From Rheinheimera sp. 1928-s (GTDB lineage: Bacteria > Pseudomonadota > Gammaproteobacteria > Enterobacterales > Alteromonadaceae), in NCBI RefSeq assembly GCF_029269265.1, contig NZ_JARIXP010000001.1, positions 1 to 56,342 on the forward strand: DNA of 56,342 bases. Reading direction: 5' to 3'. The notes under the pieces are model-generated. The model did not search any database and was not told the origin of the DNA. It was given only the letters and a program-made list of their open reading frames with translations. Each line of letters opens with the position of its first letter. Positions within the stretch are counted from its first letter, which is position 1. Below, in pieces: positions 1 to 8,981 of this stretch. The translations under genes were made by a program, and so were the position numbers.

Positions 1-273
<273 letters not shown>

Positions 274-352
274 ATACAACGCCCAAGGTGTTTGTGTGGG
301 TGTGATAAAGAATTCGATTCAGCTTGCTTGTTAAAGACATAAAAACAGTTTT

Positions 353-471
353 TGCCTGGTGGCAATAGCGCTGTGGAACCACCTGACTCCATTCCGAACT
401 CAGAAGTGAAACGCAGCCGCGACGATGGTAGTGTGGCAGATGCCATGCGAGAGTAGTTCACCGCCAGGCTC
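353..471 (+). rRNA. rrf: 5S ribosomal RNA
   Basis: The closing stem TGCCTGG...CCAGGCT and the conserved blocks CCGAACTCAGAAGTGAAACG and GATGGTAGTGTGG are present in canonical order. The length of about 119 nt is normal. It lies between the 23S end and a strong terminator, so it is the last gene of an rRNA operon read on the plus strand. Confidence 0.97.
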
Positions 472-481
472 CCAAATACAG

Positions 482-508
482 AACCCCGCTCAGTGAGCGG
501 GGTTTTTT
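482..508 (+). terminator. rRNA operon intrinsic terminator
   Basis: An 11-base-pair GC-rich stem, AACCCCGCTCA/TGAGCGGGGTT, is followed at once by a T run. It starts about 10 bases after the 5S gene. Confidence 0.93.
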
Positions 509-536
509 ATTTGCGTTGCTATAGGCGGTCGGCAGG

Positions 537-587
537 GTGAAACAGGAAAAACGGGACGCAAACAGTTTTGCGTCACGCCTGTTTCAC
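537..587. repeat. Nested inverted repeat downstream of the rRNA operon
   Basis: The outer arms GTGAAACAGG (537-546) and CCTGTTTCAC (578-587) enclose inner arms GACGCAAA (555-562) and TTTGCGTC (567-574) with a 4-base loop. No T run follows. The role is unknown: it may be a second hairpin protecting or terminating the rRNA transcript, or a dispersed palindromic element. Confidence 0.7.
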
Positions 588-651
588 GCCTTGAGCTCTG
601 CGAAAGGCCGGACAAGACGGCCTGCTGTCGCCTCACCGCCCGGAATAAGCA

Positions 652-767
652 CCCGAATTCAGAGCTAATCCGCTGTTAAAGTAGTTCACCGCCTCCGAAT
701 TCAGAGCTAATCTGCTGTTAAAGTAGTTCACTGCACCCGAATTCAGAACCGTTCCGCTTTTAAACTA
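652..767 (+). repeat. Three direct repeats, exact 42-bp period, with 5S-like blocks
   Basis: CCGAATTCAGA recurs at 653, 695 and 737, giving a period of exactly 42. The first two units are nearly identical and the third is degenerate. Each full unit ends in AGTAGTTCACCGCC or a one-base variant, a 14-base string also present in the 5S gene (453-466). The unit start also resembles the 5S block CCGAACTCAGA. No open frame or promoter is evident in 510-910, apart from this repeat and the nested hairpin before it. Confidence 0.8.
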
Positions 768-917
768 ATACAGGCGCAATGCCTTCGGCGATTGCACCCT
801 ACAAACCAATCCCACCTACCTTTTACCCCCCTATTTGGCTATAATGCAGCCCGTTTTTACAGCAGTTTTGGGTGTGGTTTGATCATAGTTCGTGTGGCGC
901 AGTATATTTGGTTCAGA

Positions 918-2078
918 ATGATCCGGCTTGGCTGGCGCTCATGGCTGAAATTAATCCCATTGATGTTCATCAGCCTGGTATTGATCTCTATGTTTGCTAC
1001 TCCTATTCCTGATCAGCAGTACCATTTTCCTGATGAAAACACAGCAAACAGCAACTTTCATGTGGTTGAATTTAATGATGAAGGTCAGCCCCACGATGTA
1101 AAGCAGCAACAAGCTTTGTTTGACCGCATCAAAAAGCCGGATTCCGCCACTGCAGAATTGGTGATTTTTGTGCATGGCTGGCATCAGAATGCTGCGCCAA
1201 CAGACTCCAATTTCGTGGCTTTTCAGCGATATATCAAAGAATTACAAGAGGTGGCGCCACAGAGAAACCTAATAGGTCTTTATCTGGGGTGGCGGGGCGA
1301 TAAATACGATCCTTTATGGCTGGACGAATCCGATAAAGCTGAAGGCTGGTTAGAGCCACTGGATTTTCCTACTATTTTCCAGCGCAAAAGAGTATCACGT
1401 CTGGTTGGTGAACAAGGGGTAAGCCAGTTACTGGACAAGCTCGATGCAGTGGTTGAGCAAGGTCAGCTGAAACGTTACATCTTTATCGGTCATAGTTTAG
1501 GTGGTTCTGTGGCTTTGCATGCCAGTAAAGTTCGGGTAAAAAAAGCTATTGATCTGGGCAAAGATAATCCGAATTTGTATCTGTTATTAAACCCTGCAGT
1601 CACCGCCAAAGAGTATAAACCGCTGGACTCTTTATTAAGCGTCGACAGGCAAAAACCAAGCATGGTGGTATTGCAGTCCAAAGGTGACTTTGCGGTGAAA
1701 GAAGCTTTTAATTTCTTAAAAGATGGTGAGCAAGCTGTAGGCAATTCATGGGCTATTACCCACGATATAGATAAATGCCCGAGAGGGAACTGTGAAACCC
1801 CTCTGCATTTACACAGTAGTTTGGCTCAGCATGATGCGATACCAGGTTGTATGATGCAGCTCAACCGGTCTGGCTGGCGTATTCGCGCCAGGGTGCAGGC
1901 GCGTCGTACTATTCAAAGTTGTGATGACGCCAATATGCAGGCGGTCTGGGTACTAGCGGTGTCAGATGATATTATTTTTGGCCATAATGGCATTCTAACG
2001 CCAAACCATGCCGGTGCTTTGGCGGAAATTTTGAGTCTGATTGATTACCACAAAAACCAAATCCCAGAAGCTATTTAG
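918..2078 (+). CDS. Membrane-anchored alpha/beta hydrolase (serine esterase type)
   Basis: The protein of about 386 residues starts with basic residues and one hydrophobic segment (about residues 11-28), so it is probably anchored in the inner membrane or secreted. The fold is shown by an oxyanion-type FVHGW motif near residue 83 and a nucleophile elbow GHSLGGS near residue 190. A later Asp and His would complete the triad, but I cannot assign them with confidence. The substrate is unknown; lipase, esterase or thioesterase are all possible. The start is uncertain: the frame is open upstream to a TTG at 792, but that extension is not hydrophobic-first and runs into the repeat region, so the ATG at 918 is preferred. 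It converges on the EamA gene with an 18-base gap. Confidence 0.8.
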   Translation: MIRLGWRSWLKLIPLMFISLVLISMFATPIPDQQYHFPDENTANSNFHVVEFNDEGQPHDVKQQQALFDRIKKPDSATAELVIFVHGWHQNAAPTDSNFVAFQRYIKELQEVAPQRNLIGLYLGWRGDKYDPLWLDESDKAEGWLEPLDFPTIFQRKRVSRLVGEQGVSQLLDKLDAVVEQGQLKRYIFIGHSLGGSVALHASKVRVKKAIDLGKDNPNLYLLLNPAVTAKEYKPLDSLLSVDRQKPSMVVLQSKGDFAVKEAFNFLKDGEQAVGNSWAITHDIDKCPRGNCETPLHLHSSLAQHDAIPGCMMQLNRSGWRIRARVQARRTIQSCDDANMQAVWVLAVSDDIIFGHNGILTPNHAGALAEILSLIDYHKNQIPEAI

Positions 2079-2096
2079 CTTTCTGTTATATAGAAC

Positions 2097-2987
2097 TTAA
2101 TGCCATAAAATCAGCACTGTGCCAGCTACCGTCAGGCTGGCACCTAGCCAGGCGCCAACTGCAGGTCGTCTTTTATAAACCAGCCATAATAAAGGCACTA
2201 CCAGCACAGGGCTGACAGACGACAGCATACCTATTAAACCTGCATCACCCGTTTTTAAAGCCTGTAAAATCAGCGTCATGCCAATCACCATAGACAGAGC
2301 CGCATTTACCAAAACCATGGCAAAGATTTTCTTTGTCATTGGCAAATAAACCCGCGCTACCTTAAAGCCCAGCCAAAACAACAGAAGATGAGCCAATAAT
2401 GCGACCGTCATCCTTACAGCCGAAGCACTGACCGCATCAATGTCAGTTTCCATCAAAGGTTTTAACATTAAGGTTGAAGCGGCCTGGCATAAAGCCGAAG
2501 TTAAACCTAAGGCGATACCAGAACGAAGTTGGGACTGATTCGATTCCCAATGATGTTGTTCTTCTGCTCTGCGACCGAGCACTATGGCTGTCATCACTCC
2601 TGAACTTAACAAACCACAGCCGACTAAAGTCCAGCCCCAAATAGACTCGCCTAAAAACAGATAAGCCAGCAATACAGAAAACATCGCATGAGTGGCAAAT
2701 AACACACCAGCACGGCGTGGTCCTAATCGGTTCATTGAGGCAAATAACGAGGTATCACCAATTAAAATACCAATAAGTGCCGAGATGGCCAAAAGTGGCA
2801 ACTGAGGCAAAGCCAAAGTGCTAAAACCACCACTGAAAAAAGCCCAGAGCCATAACATGCTGGCCGCGCAGGCTAAACGCCAACGGGTAAAAGCAAAAGC
2901 GCCTAAATGACTGGAGGCTGTGGCAGATAACAAACTGCCGACAGCCCAACACACAGCAGCCAATAAGGCTAAATATTCAAAAGGCAC
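2097..2987 (-). CDS. EamA/DMT-family metabolite exporter
   Basis: The 296-residue inner-membrane protein has about ten hydrophobic helices in two homologous halves, the layout of the drug/metabolite transporter superfamily (two EamA domains). Its GTG start overlaps the stop of cysM in the form TAGTG, so the two genes are translationally coupled. Known EamA members (E. coli EamA/YdeD) export O-acetylserine and cysteine. Given the coupling to cysteine synthase, export of a cysteine-pathway thiol or precursor is a reasonable inference, but the substrate cannot be read from the sequence. It is the last gene of the minus-strand run that begins near 7364. Confidence 0.88.
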   Translation of the reverse strand: MPFEYLALLAAVCWAVGSLLSATASSHLGAFAFTRWRLACAASMLWLWAFFSGGFSTLALPQLPLLAISALIGILIGDTSLFASMNRLGPRRAGVLFATHAMFSVLLAYLFLGESIWGWTLVGCGLLSSGVMTAIVLGRRAEEQHHWESNQSQLRSGIALGLTSALCQAASTLMLKPLMETDIDAVSASAVRMTVALLAHLLLFWLGFKVARVYLPMTKKIFAMVLVNAALSMVIGMTLILQALKTGDAGLIGMLSSVSPVLVVPLLWLVYKRRPAVGAWLGASLTVAGTVLILWH

Positions 2988-3868
2988 TAATAAATTCCTG
3001 AAGATAAATACCGATCACCGCGGTCGCAGATAATGGCCACTATCACGGCGTTATCTAGTTGCTCGGCCAGACGTAATGCCGCATAGACAGCACCGCCAGA
3101 GCTGACACCACAAAAGATACCTTCCTGCTGCGCCAGTTGCCGCATGGTGTCCAGAGCCTGATCGGCCGTGATATCGATGATTTGATCGACCCGCTGCTTT
3201 TCATAAAAGCCGGGTAAATAAGCTTCTGGCCAACGGCGTATACCCGGAATGCTGCTGCCTTCAGCGGGTTGTAAGCCGATGATTTGAATATCAGGGTTGT
3301 GCTGCTTCAGATAACGCGACACCCCCATAATAGTGCCCGTGGTGCCCATGCTGGAGACGAAATGAGTTATTTTGCCCTGACTTTGTTGCCAGATCTCAGG
3401 GCCGGTAGAGGCGAAATGTGCCGCCGGATTGTCGCTGTTATTAAACTGGTCCAGCACCAAACCCACACCTTCTGTTTGCATTTGTTTGGCTAAATCACGC
3501 GCATATTCCATGCCTTGTTCTTTACTAACCAGTATCAGCTCGGCACCATAAGCCCGCATCGATGCCTTACGTTCATCTGTCATATTGTCCGGCATAATCA
3601 GCTTCATCTTGTAGCCTTTAATAGCTGCTGCCATGGCCAGAGCTATGCCGGTGTTGCCACTGGTGGCTTCAATCAGGCAGTCGCCTGGTTTGATATCGCC
3701 CCGCGCTTCAGCCTGTTGCAACATAAAAAGGGCTGGCCTGTCTTTGACTGAGCCGGCTGGATTATTGCCTTCGAGTTTTAACAGCACAGTGCTTTGCGTA
3801 TGATTGGCCATACGTTGTAGCCGCACTAAAGGCGTCTGACCAACATGATCTTCGAGGGTAGGGAACAT
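2987..3868 (-). CDS. cysM: Cysteine synthase B (O-acetylserine sulfhydrylase B)
   Basis: The 293-residue PLP enzyme makes cysteine from O-acetylserine and sulfide or thiosulfate in the cytoplasm. NPAGSVKDRPA (near residues 36-46) holds the PLP-binding lysine. The TSGNTGIALA loop and GTTGTIMGVSRYLK match the family, and the length is typical of CysM rather than the longer CysK. It lies 87 bases after the upstream RNA methyltransferase gene, and that gap contains a perfect inverted repeat. It overlaps the downstream exporter start by one base. Confidence 0.95.
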   Translation of the reverse strand: MFPTLEDHVGQTPLVRLQRMANHTQSTVLLKLEGNNPAGSVKDRPALFMLQQAEARGDIKPGDCLIEATSGNTGIALAMAAAIKGYKMKLIMPDNMTDERKASMRAYGAELILVSKEQGMEYARDLAKQMQTEGVGLVLDQFNNSDNPAAHFASTGPEIWQQSQGKITHFVSSMGTTGTIMGVSRYLKQHNPDIQIIGLQPAEGSSIPGIRRWPEAYLPGFYEKQRVDQIIDITADQALDTMRQLAQQEGIFCGVSSGGAVYAALRLAEQLDNAVIVAIICDRGDRYLSSGIY

Positions 3869-3904
3869 AAAACCTCAGCGGGACATAAGAAATTGAGGCT
3901 AGTG

Positions 3905-3942
3905 TAGCGGATCCGACTCTTTACTCACAGACGGATCCGCTA
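3905..3942. repeat. Perfect 11-bp inverted repeat upstream of cysM
   Basis: TAGCGGATCCG (3905-3915) and CGGATCCGCTA (3932-3942) are exact reverse complements separated by 16 bases. The element sits 36-74 bases upstream of the cysM start on the minus strand. There is no T run on either side. An operator or an mRNA hairpin is more likely than a classical terminator. Confidence 0.65.
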
Positions 3943-3955
3943 TAAGTCAGAAGCT

Positions 3956-4705
3956 TTATAGTCTCGACAGACGTTTAAAGTTGTCACACAAAATGGCAGT
4001 GGCTATACCCACATTCAGTGATTCTGTGTCGCTGAAAGCAGGGATAGTCACAGGGTGGCTGATCACCGATTTTAATGCAGAGCTAATACCATTGGCTTCG
4101 TTACCCATCACCAGATAACCACCGGCTTTACTGAGCTTTAATTGATGCACAGACTCACCTTCAAGATAAGCGCCATAGACAGGCATAGTGCTTTGCTCTA
4201 ATACTGGCAATAACTCCTGGTAATACATCTGTACCCGCAAAAACGAGCCTTTAGCCGCCGCTATCACTTTCGGGTTGTATAAATCCACTGTGTCAGTTGA
4301 GCAGAGAATGTGGCGAATACCATACCAGTCGGCAACGCGGATAATAGTACCTAAATTACCTGGGTCGTTGATTTGATCCAACACTAACACCCAGTCGCCT
4401 TGTTGCTCTTTAAATGGCAGTGCTACTGGTATTTCAGCCACCGCCAAAGCGGCGTTATTGCTACTAAAAGTACCGACCTGCACCAATTCATGCTCAGTGC
4501 ATTGCTGTACCAAATCAGCTTTAGTACAAAGACCATGATGTTGTTGCAAAAACTGCTCTGTACCAAAGACTGCCCGCACTTTCCACGAACTGTGCAGCAA
4601 CTCCAGCACAGATTTTTCGCCTTCGACAAAAAACAACTGCTCGGCTTTGCGGTATTTTTTTTGCTGTAAAGATCGGATTAACTTCGACCATTTCTGACTA
4701 ATCAT
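3956..4705 (-). CDS. TrmH/SpoU-family RNA 2'-O-methyltransferase
   Basis: The 249-residue SPOUT-class enzyme is predicted to methylate a ribose 2'-OH in rRNA or tRNA using SAM. The N-terminal substrate-binding part contains the FFVEGEKSV motif near residue 25. The knotted C-terminal domain shows LDQINDPGNLGTIIRVADW, LVMGNEANGIS and ESLNVGIATAILC, which are SPOUT motifs 1-3. It resembles RlmB/YsgA-type proteins, but the exact target base cannot be assigned. It follows the amidohydrolase gene by 19 bases, so they are probably cotranscribed. Confidence 0.92.
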   Translation of the reverse strand: MISQKWSKLIRSLQQKKYRKAEQLFFVEGEKSVLELLHSSWKVRAVFGTEQFLQQHHGLCTKADLVQQCTEHELVQVGTFSSNNAALAVAEIPVALPFKEQQGDWVLVLDQINDPGNLGTIIRVADWYGIRHILCSTDTVDLYNPKVIAAAKGSFLRVQMYYQELLPVLEQSTMPVYGAYLEGESVHQLKLSKAGGYLVMGNEANGISSALKSVISHPVTIPAFSDTESLNVGIATAILCDNFKRLSRL

Positions 4706-4724
4706 AAAAACCTATAAAAGAGAC

Positions 4725-6389
4725 CTACATCGAGGCCTTATATTTCTGTTGTCCTGCTACCCAGCTTTGTTGCACTTTGGTTTGCCATAAAGTTTCAGCA
4801 GGAGCTTTAAAAATGTCGCGATCAACCAAAATAAAATCAGCCCACATGCCAGGTGCTAACGATCCCATACTTTGATCCTGAAAAGCGCCATAAGCTGCAT
4901 CGAGGGTAAAAGATTTTAACGCCTGAGTTAACGTCAGGCGCTGTTCTGGTAACCAGCCACCTACGGGTTGATTTTGCTGATCCTGACGTGTTACCGCGGC
5001 ATGAATACCGTAAAAAGGATTGGCAAGTTCTACCGGGAAATCTGAACCAGCTACTATGCGACTGCCCTGATCCACAAAGCTTTTCCAGGCATAAGCACCA
5101 CGTAAACGGGCTATGCCTAAACGGTCGGCTGCCATATTTTTATCTGAGGTTGCGTGGGTAGGTTGCATTGCAGGCAGAATATGCAGTTCTGCAAAACGTG
5201 GAATATCTTTAGGCGACACAATCTGTGCGTGTTCAATACGATGACGGCCTTGTTCTAATTGCTCTTTGCTTGCGAGTTGCTCAAACCTGTCCAACACCAA
5301 ACGGTTGGTTAAATCACCTATCGCATGCACATTGGTTTGAAAACCAGCATCCAGAGTCAGCTTCATGACCGCTGTTAACTTGTCTGGCTGAGTGACAAAT
5401 AAACCTTTTTGGCCAGGTTGGTCGGAATACGGTTCTATTAACGCGGCACCACGGCTGCCTAAAGCGCCGTCGCCATAAATCTTTACTGAGCGGGCGACAA
5501 ACAGGTCATCTTTATCCTGTATCGGACCTGCTTTTAGCCAGTCGGCTAAATTTGGATCTGTTGCCGATAACATGGCGTAAATACGCAATGGCAGTTTGTT
5601 GTCTTTACGCAGTTGCTGGTAACTTTGTAAGTTCGCCTGCTCTACACCTGCGTCGTGGACAGAAGTAATTCCCAAAGCCAATAAGTGCTCGAAAGCAGCG
5701 TCTAATGCGGCTAGACGTTCGGCTTCAGATTGCTGCGGAATATGTTGCTCCAGCAATAACATGGCGTTGTCTATTAACACACCTGTTGGATTGCCTTCTG
5801 CATCGCGGATAATTTCACCGCCAGGTGGATCTATAGTTTCTTTGGTGATGCCCGCCAACTGCAAAGCTTTACTATTGGCCCAACCTGCATGCGCATCTAC
5901 CCGTGTTAACCAGACTGCTTTGTCTTTAATGCTTTCATCCAACAAGGTTTTGCCTGGAAACTGCTGTGTAGGCCACAACACCTGGTTCCAGCCACCGCCT
6001 AAAATCCATTGTGATTGCTGATGTTGTTTGGCAAAAGCTGCAACTTGAGCGACGGCCTGTGCTTCGCTGCTACTGGTGCGTAAATCGACCCGATTCAGGT
6101 TTTGGCCTAATCCCAGTACATGTCCATGGCCATCAATCAGGCCAGGTAATAACGTTTGGCCTTTGCCGTCTAGTTGTTCTGCTTTGTTGTAGGCTGCAAC
6201 TGCGGCTTTATCGCCGCGAGCCAATACTTTGCCCGTCTGGTTATCAAACACAAAATGGCTGAATTCGGCAATCTGACCTTTTTCATCAAAGCCATAACCC
6301 TGAATATTGTGCAGCACTACAGGAGCTGCTGACAAAGAGCCGCTGGCAAGCAGTAACAAGCTAAGCACTGAAGGTGTAAAACGAGACAT
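4725..6389 (-). CDS. Secreted YtcJ-like amidohydrolase
   Basis: The 554-residue protein has a clear signal peptide (about residues 1-21, ending SLSAA). It is followed by an amidohydrolase family 3 fold: the metal-binding DGHGH motif near residue 86, VDAHAGWANSKAL, GDGALGSRGA, and a late GSDFPVE metal-ligand motif. Relatives are metal-dependent hydrolases of amide or ester bonds with mostly unknown substrates. The signal peptide places it in the periplasm. It lies between ylqF and the RNA methyltransferase and is probably part of the same transcript, though no functional link to them is evident. Confidence 0.9.
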   Translation of the reverse strand: MSRFTPSVLSLLLLASGSLSAAPVVLHNIQGYGFDEKGQIAEFSHFVFDNQTGKVLARGDKAAVAAYNKAEQLDGKGQTLLPGLIDGHGHVLGLGQNLNRVDLRTSSSEAQAVAQVAAFAKQHQQSQWILGGGWNQVLWPTQQFPGKTLLDESIKDKAVWLTRVDAHAGWANSKALQLAGITKETIDPPGGEIIRDAEGNPTGVLIDNAMLLLEQHIPQQSEAERLAALDAAFEHLLALGITSVHDAGVEQANLQSYQQLRKDNKLPLRIYAMLSATDPNLADWLKAGPIQDKDDLFVARSVKIYGDGALGSRGAALIEPYSDQPGQKGLFVTQPDKLTAVMKLTLDAGFQTNVHAIGDLTNRLVLDRFEQLASKEQLEQGRHRIEHAQIVSPKDIPRFAELHILPAMQPTHATSDKNMAADRLGIARLRGAYAWKSFVDQGSRIVAGSDFPVELANPFYGIHAAVTRQDQQNQPVGGWLPEQRLTLTQALKSFTLDAAYGAFQDQSMGSLAPGMWADFILVDRDIFKAPAETLWQTKVQQSWVAGQQKYKASM

Positions 6390-6405
6390 AAAGGAACCCC
6401 TGGTT

Positions 6406-6421
6406 GGTCCGTTGCCGGACC
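6406..6421 (-). other. Small intergenic hairpin between ylqF and the amidohydrolase gene
   Basis: GGTCCG and CGGACC are separated by a 4-base loop within the 39-base gap. There is no T run on the minus strand, so it is more likely an mRNA-processing or stability hairpin than a terminator. Confidence 0.45.
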
Positions 6422-6428
6422 TGCCGGG

Positions 6429-7364
6429 CTAACGGTATTTTTTCTTGGCTTTTTGCTGACGGACTTTTTCCCGCTCGGCTTTTTCAGCAGCTCTGGTGGC
6501 TTCCTCTAACTTAGCATTCTGCAATTCCTCTGTCACCATATCTGGCGTTTCCAGACTGACAGGGCCAAATAAACCAGCACGAAGTTCGGTAATTAAAATG
6601 GAACCGGCTTTTTGTAAATCAACCACGCCACCTTTACGCATACAACCACGACGTTCGCCTAAGGCATCCAATAAAGCCAGATCGTTTTCTGGCTGCTCTT
6701 TTAACTGATAACGCGCCATCACTTGTTGCGGGTAGGCTTTGAGTAAGTAATCAGCTGCAAAAATAGCGATATCTGCATAATCAAAAGCTGTGTCTTTAAT
6801 GGCTCCTGTCACAGCCAAACGATAGCCACAGCTGGCTGGGCTCAGCTTGGGCCATAAAAAGCCTGGGGTGTCAGTCAGAATGACATTATTGTCTAAACGA
6901 ATACGTTGTTGGATTTTAGTCACACCAGCTTCGTTGCCGGTTTTAGCAATAGTGCGGCCCGCTAAGGTATTGATAATAGTAGATTTACCAACGTTAGGAA
7001 TGCCCATGATCATAGCGCGTGCGCCGCGGATATCTAAATTGCGATCTGGCAGCATTTGGTTGCAAAGTTGTAATAAAGCCTTGATTTGTTCAGGGTTTTG
7101 CTGACTAATAGGAATGGCTTTAATACCTTTTTCCTGTTCAAAGCGTTCCACCCATAAGGCGGTTACAGCCGGATCGGCCAAGTCAGCTTTGTTCAGCACT
7201 TTGATGACCGGAGTGTCACCACGCAGTTCAGGCACCAAAGGGTTTTCACTGGAAAAAGGAATGCGGGCGTCCAGCATTTCGATAATGATATCGACCTGCG
7301 GCATGACCTCGGCAATTTCTTTACGGGCCTTGTGCATATGGCCTGGGAACCAGTTTATCGACAT
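6429..7364 (-). CDS. ylqF: Ribosome biogenesis GTPase YlqF/RbgA
   Basis: The 311-residue circularly permuted GTPase assists late assembly of the 50S subunit in the cytoplasm. The G motifs occur in permuted order: NKAD (G4) near residue 58, then GIPNVGKST (G1) near 121, then DTPG (G3) near 164. The N-terminus INWFPGHMHKARKE is the family signature. The C-terminus is a basic, charged helix ending KKKYR. It is the first gene of the minus-strand run reaching to 2097. The 163-base gap upstream is shared with the divergent FG-GAP gene and must hold both promoters. Confidence 0.95.
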   Translation of the reverse strand: MSINWFPGHMHKARKEIAEVMPQVDIIIEMLDARIPFSSENPLVPELRGDTPVIKVLNKADLADPAVTALWVERFEQEKGIKAIPISQQNPEQIKALLQLCNQMLPDRNLDIRGARAMIMGIPNVGKSTIINTLAGRTIAKTGNEAGVTKIQQRIRLDNNVILTDTPGFLWPKLSPASCGYRLAVTGAIKDTAFDYADIAIFAADYLLKAYPQQVMARYQLKEQPENDLALLDALGERRGCMRKGGVVDLQKAGSILITELRAGLFGPVSLETPDMVTEELQNAKLEEATRAAEKAEREKVRQQKAKKKYR

Positions 7365-7527
7365 AAAAACTCTCTTGGGTTAGCCGCTTGGCGGTTGGAA
7401 CAGGAAACAATTCAATATTTTACGCTGTTATCAGCTAAGGCAGGAACTTTTTTCCGGCTTAAACCTCCGATTAGCAGCTTTTTACGTAGAAGAATCTCGT
7501 AATACATATACAACGGAGTCACAGGGA

Positions 7528-8979
7528 ATGAAGAAGTTGAAGTATCTGGCGGGTTTAGCTATCACTGCTGCTGTGTCGGCAGCACCTGTAATGGCCTCAG
7601 AGTTTAAACAGGTTCAGGTGCAACTGGAGCATCCGGCAAACGGTGATACCTTGTTTATTCCTGGCGCAAAAGCCGTGCTGCAATCTGGTCATTCGTCTAG
7701 CAGTCGCTGGCTGAGTTGGGTGGATTTAACAACCAACACCGCAAAGCAGGTACCTATCCCAACACAAGCTCAGTTTTTTCATAAAGCTCAGATCAAAAGT
7801 CAGCCAAGTGAAGTACTGGTCGTCTTTGGCAGTGAAGGCATTAGTTTTTTTAAACCTGAAGATAGCAGCTGGCATCGTTTACTCAACACTGAATCTTTGT
7901 ACCGCACTGTGGATAGCAAAAGGTTGCTGAAACTGGATTTTGTGTATGACTTAAATAACGATGGCTTATCTGACTTTGTAGTGACAGATTTTAATGCTCA
8001 TCATGTGTATATGCAGCAACAGGATGGCAGTTTTAATCAGTATTCTTTGGCTGTGGACGCCAAATCCCGCATTTTTGATGAAAACCCGGATTACAGCAGC
8101 CGCAAAGCACGCTTTCTGGACTGGAATGGCGATGGCCGTACTGATATTGGCTTTGCGATAGACGATAGCTTGTTGTTGTATCTGCAAACAGAAAGTGGTT
8201 TTTCTGCCCAGGGCCAGACGATTCAGCTTGGATTGGGTTTAACACCAGACGTTCAGGCTGAGCTGAGGGGCGGCGATGGCCGAAGCTTTAAAGGGTTGTC
8301 GATTAGCAGATTGTACGATGTGAAAGACTTAAATAACGATGGCGTAGCCGATTTTATTGTACGTCAGGAGCAGTTTGCTGATGCTGTGGAGCAAAGCTAT
8401 AGCTACCGTATTCATTATGGAACAGTGGAGCAGGGCGCTTTGCAGTTTAAAACTGAACCTGATGCGCGGATTAACACCAAGGGGATCCAGTCCGAACCTG
8501 TATTTACCGACTTAAACAACGACAAAAAGTTAGATTTTTTCACCCCAGCTGCTGAATTTGGTATTGGTACTCTGGTACGGGCTTTACTGGCAGGTACTGC
8601 GAATATGGAACTGCAGTTTTTTCCACAGTTACCAAGCGGAAAGTTTCCGGATAAGCCTGTCTATCGGCAAGACGCTACGGCACAGGTCAGTATTGGTAAC
8701 GCGCAGGTGAATTTGCCTGTACTCAAAGCGCTGGTGTCAGAGCAGGCCCCGGCTTTGTTGTTGATAGGGGATGAAGATCATTTAAAACTGTATCAAAGCG
8801 CTAAAGAAAAACTATTCAGCAGCAAAAGTGTTCGCTTAAAACAAGCCATACCGCTAAACGGTATGCTGGCATCCACAGCAGATTTAGACCAAAACGGTAA
8901 AATGGATCTGATTTTGCCTTTTACTCATCTGGATCCGGAAGCTGTGCGTAACCAGCTGCATTTTTTACTGCAGCAATAA
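7528..8979 (+). CDS. Secreted FG-GAP/VCBS-repeat protein
   Basis: The 483-residue protein has a signal peptide (about residues 1-23, ending PVMA). The body contains at least five calcium-loop-like motifs of the FG-GAP/VCBS type: DLNNDGLSDF, DWNGDGRTDI, DLNNDGVADF, DLNNDKKLDF and DLDQNGKMDL. These suggest an integrin-like beta-propeller in the periplasm or at the cell surface. No enzymatic motif is visible. A good ribosome site (CACAGGGA) precedes the ATG. It converges on the next gene with a 2-base gap. Confidence 0.85.
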   Translation: MKKLKYLAGLAITAAVSAAPVMASEFKQVQVQLEHPANGDTLFIPGAKAVLQSGHSSSSRWLSWVDLTTNTAKQVPIPTQAQFFHKAQIKSQPSEVLVVFGSEGISFFKPEDSSWHRLLNTESLYRTVDSKRLLKLDFVYDLNNDGLSDFVVTDFNAHHVYMQQQDGSFNQYSLAVDAKSRIFDENPDYSSRKARFLDWNGDGRTDIGFAIDDSLLLYLQTESGFSAQGQTIQLGLGLTPDVQAELRGGDGRSFKGLSISRLYDVKDLNNDGVADFIVRQEQFADAVEQSYSYRIHYGTVEQGALQFKTEPDARINTKGIQSEPVFTDLNNDKKLDFFTPAAEFGIGTLVRALLAGTANMELQFFPQLPSGKFPDKPVYRQDATAQVSIGNAQVNLPVLKALVSEQAPALLLIGDEDHLKLYQSAKEKLFSSKSVRLKQAIPLNGMLASTADLDQNGKMDLILPFTHLDPEAVRNQLHFLLQQ

Positions 8980-8981
8980 AT

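Noticed and set aside
792-917. N-terminal extension of the alpha/beta hydrolase from a TTG codon
   Set aside because: It begins next to the repeat region, lacks a ribosome site, and the downstream ATG gives a normal hydrophobic N-terminus.
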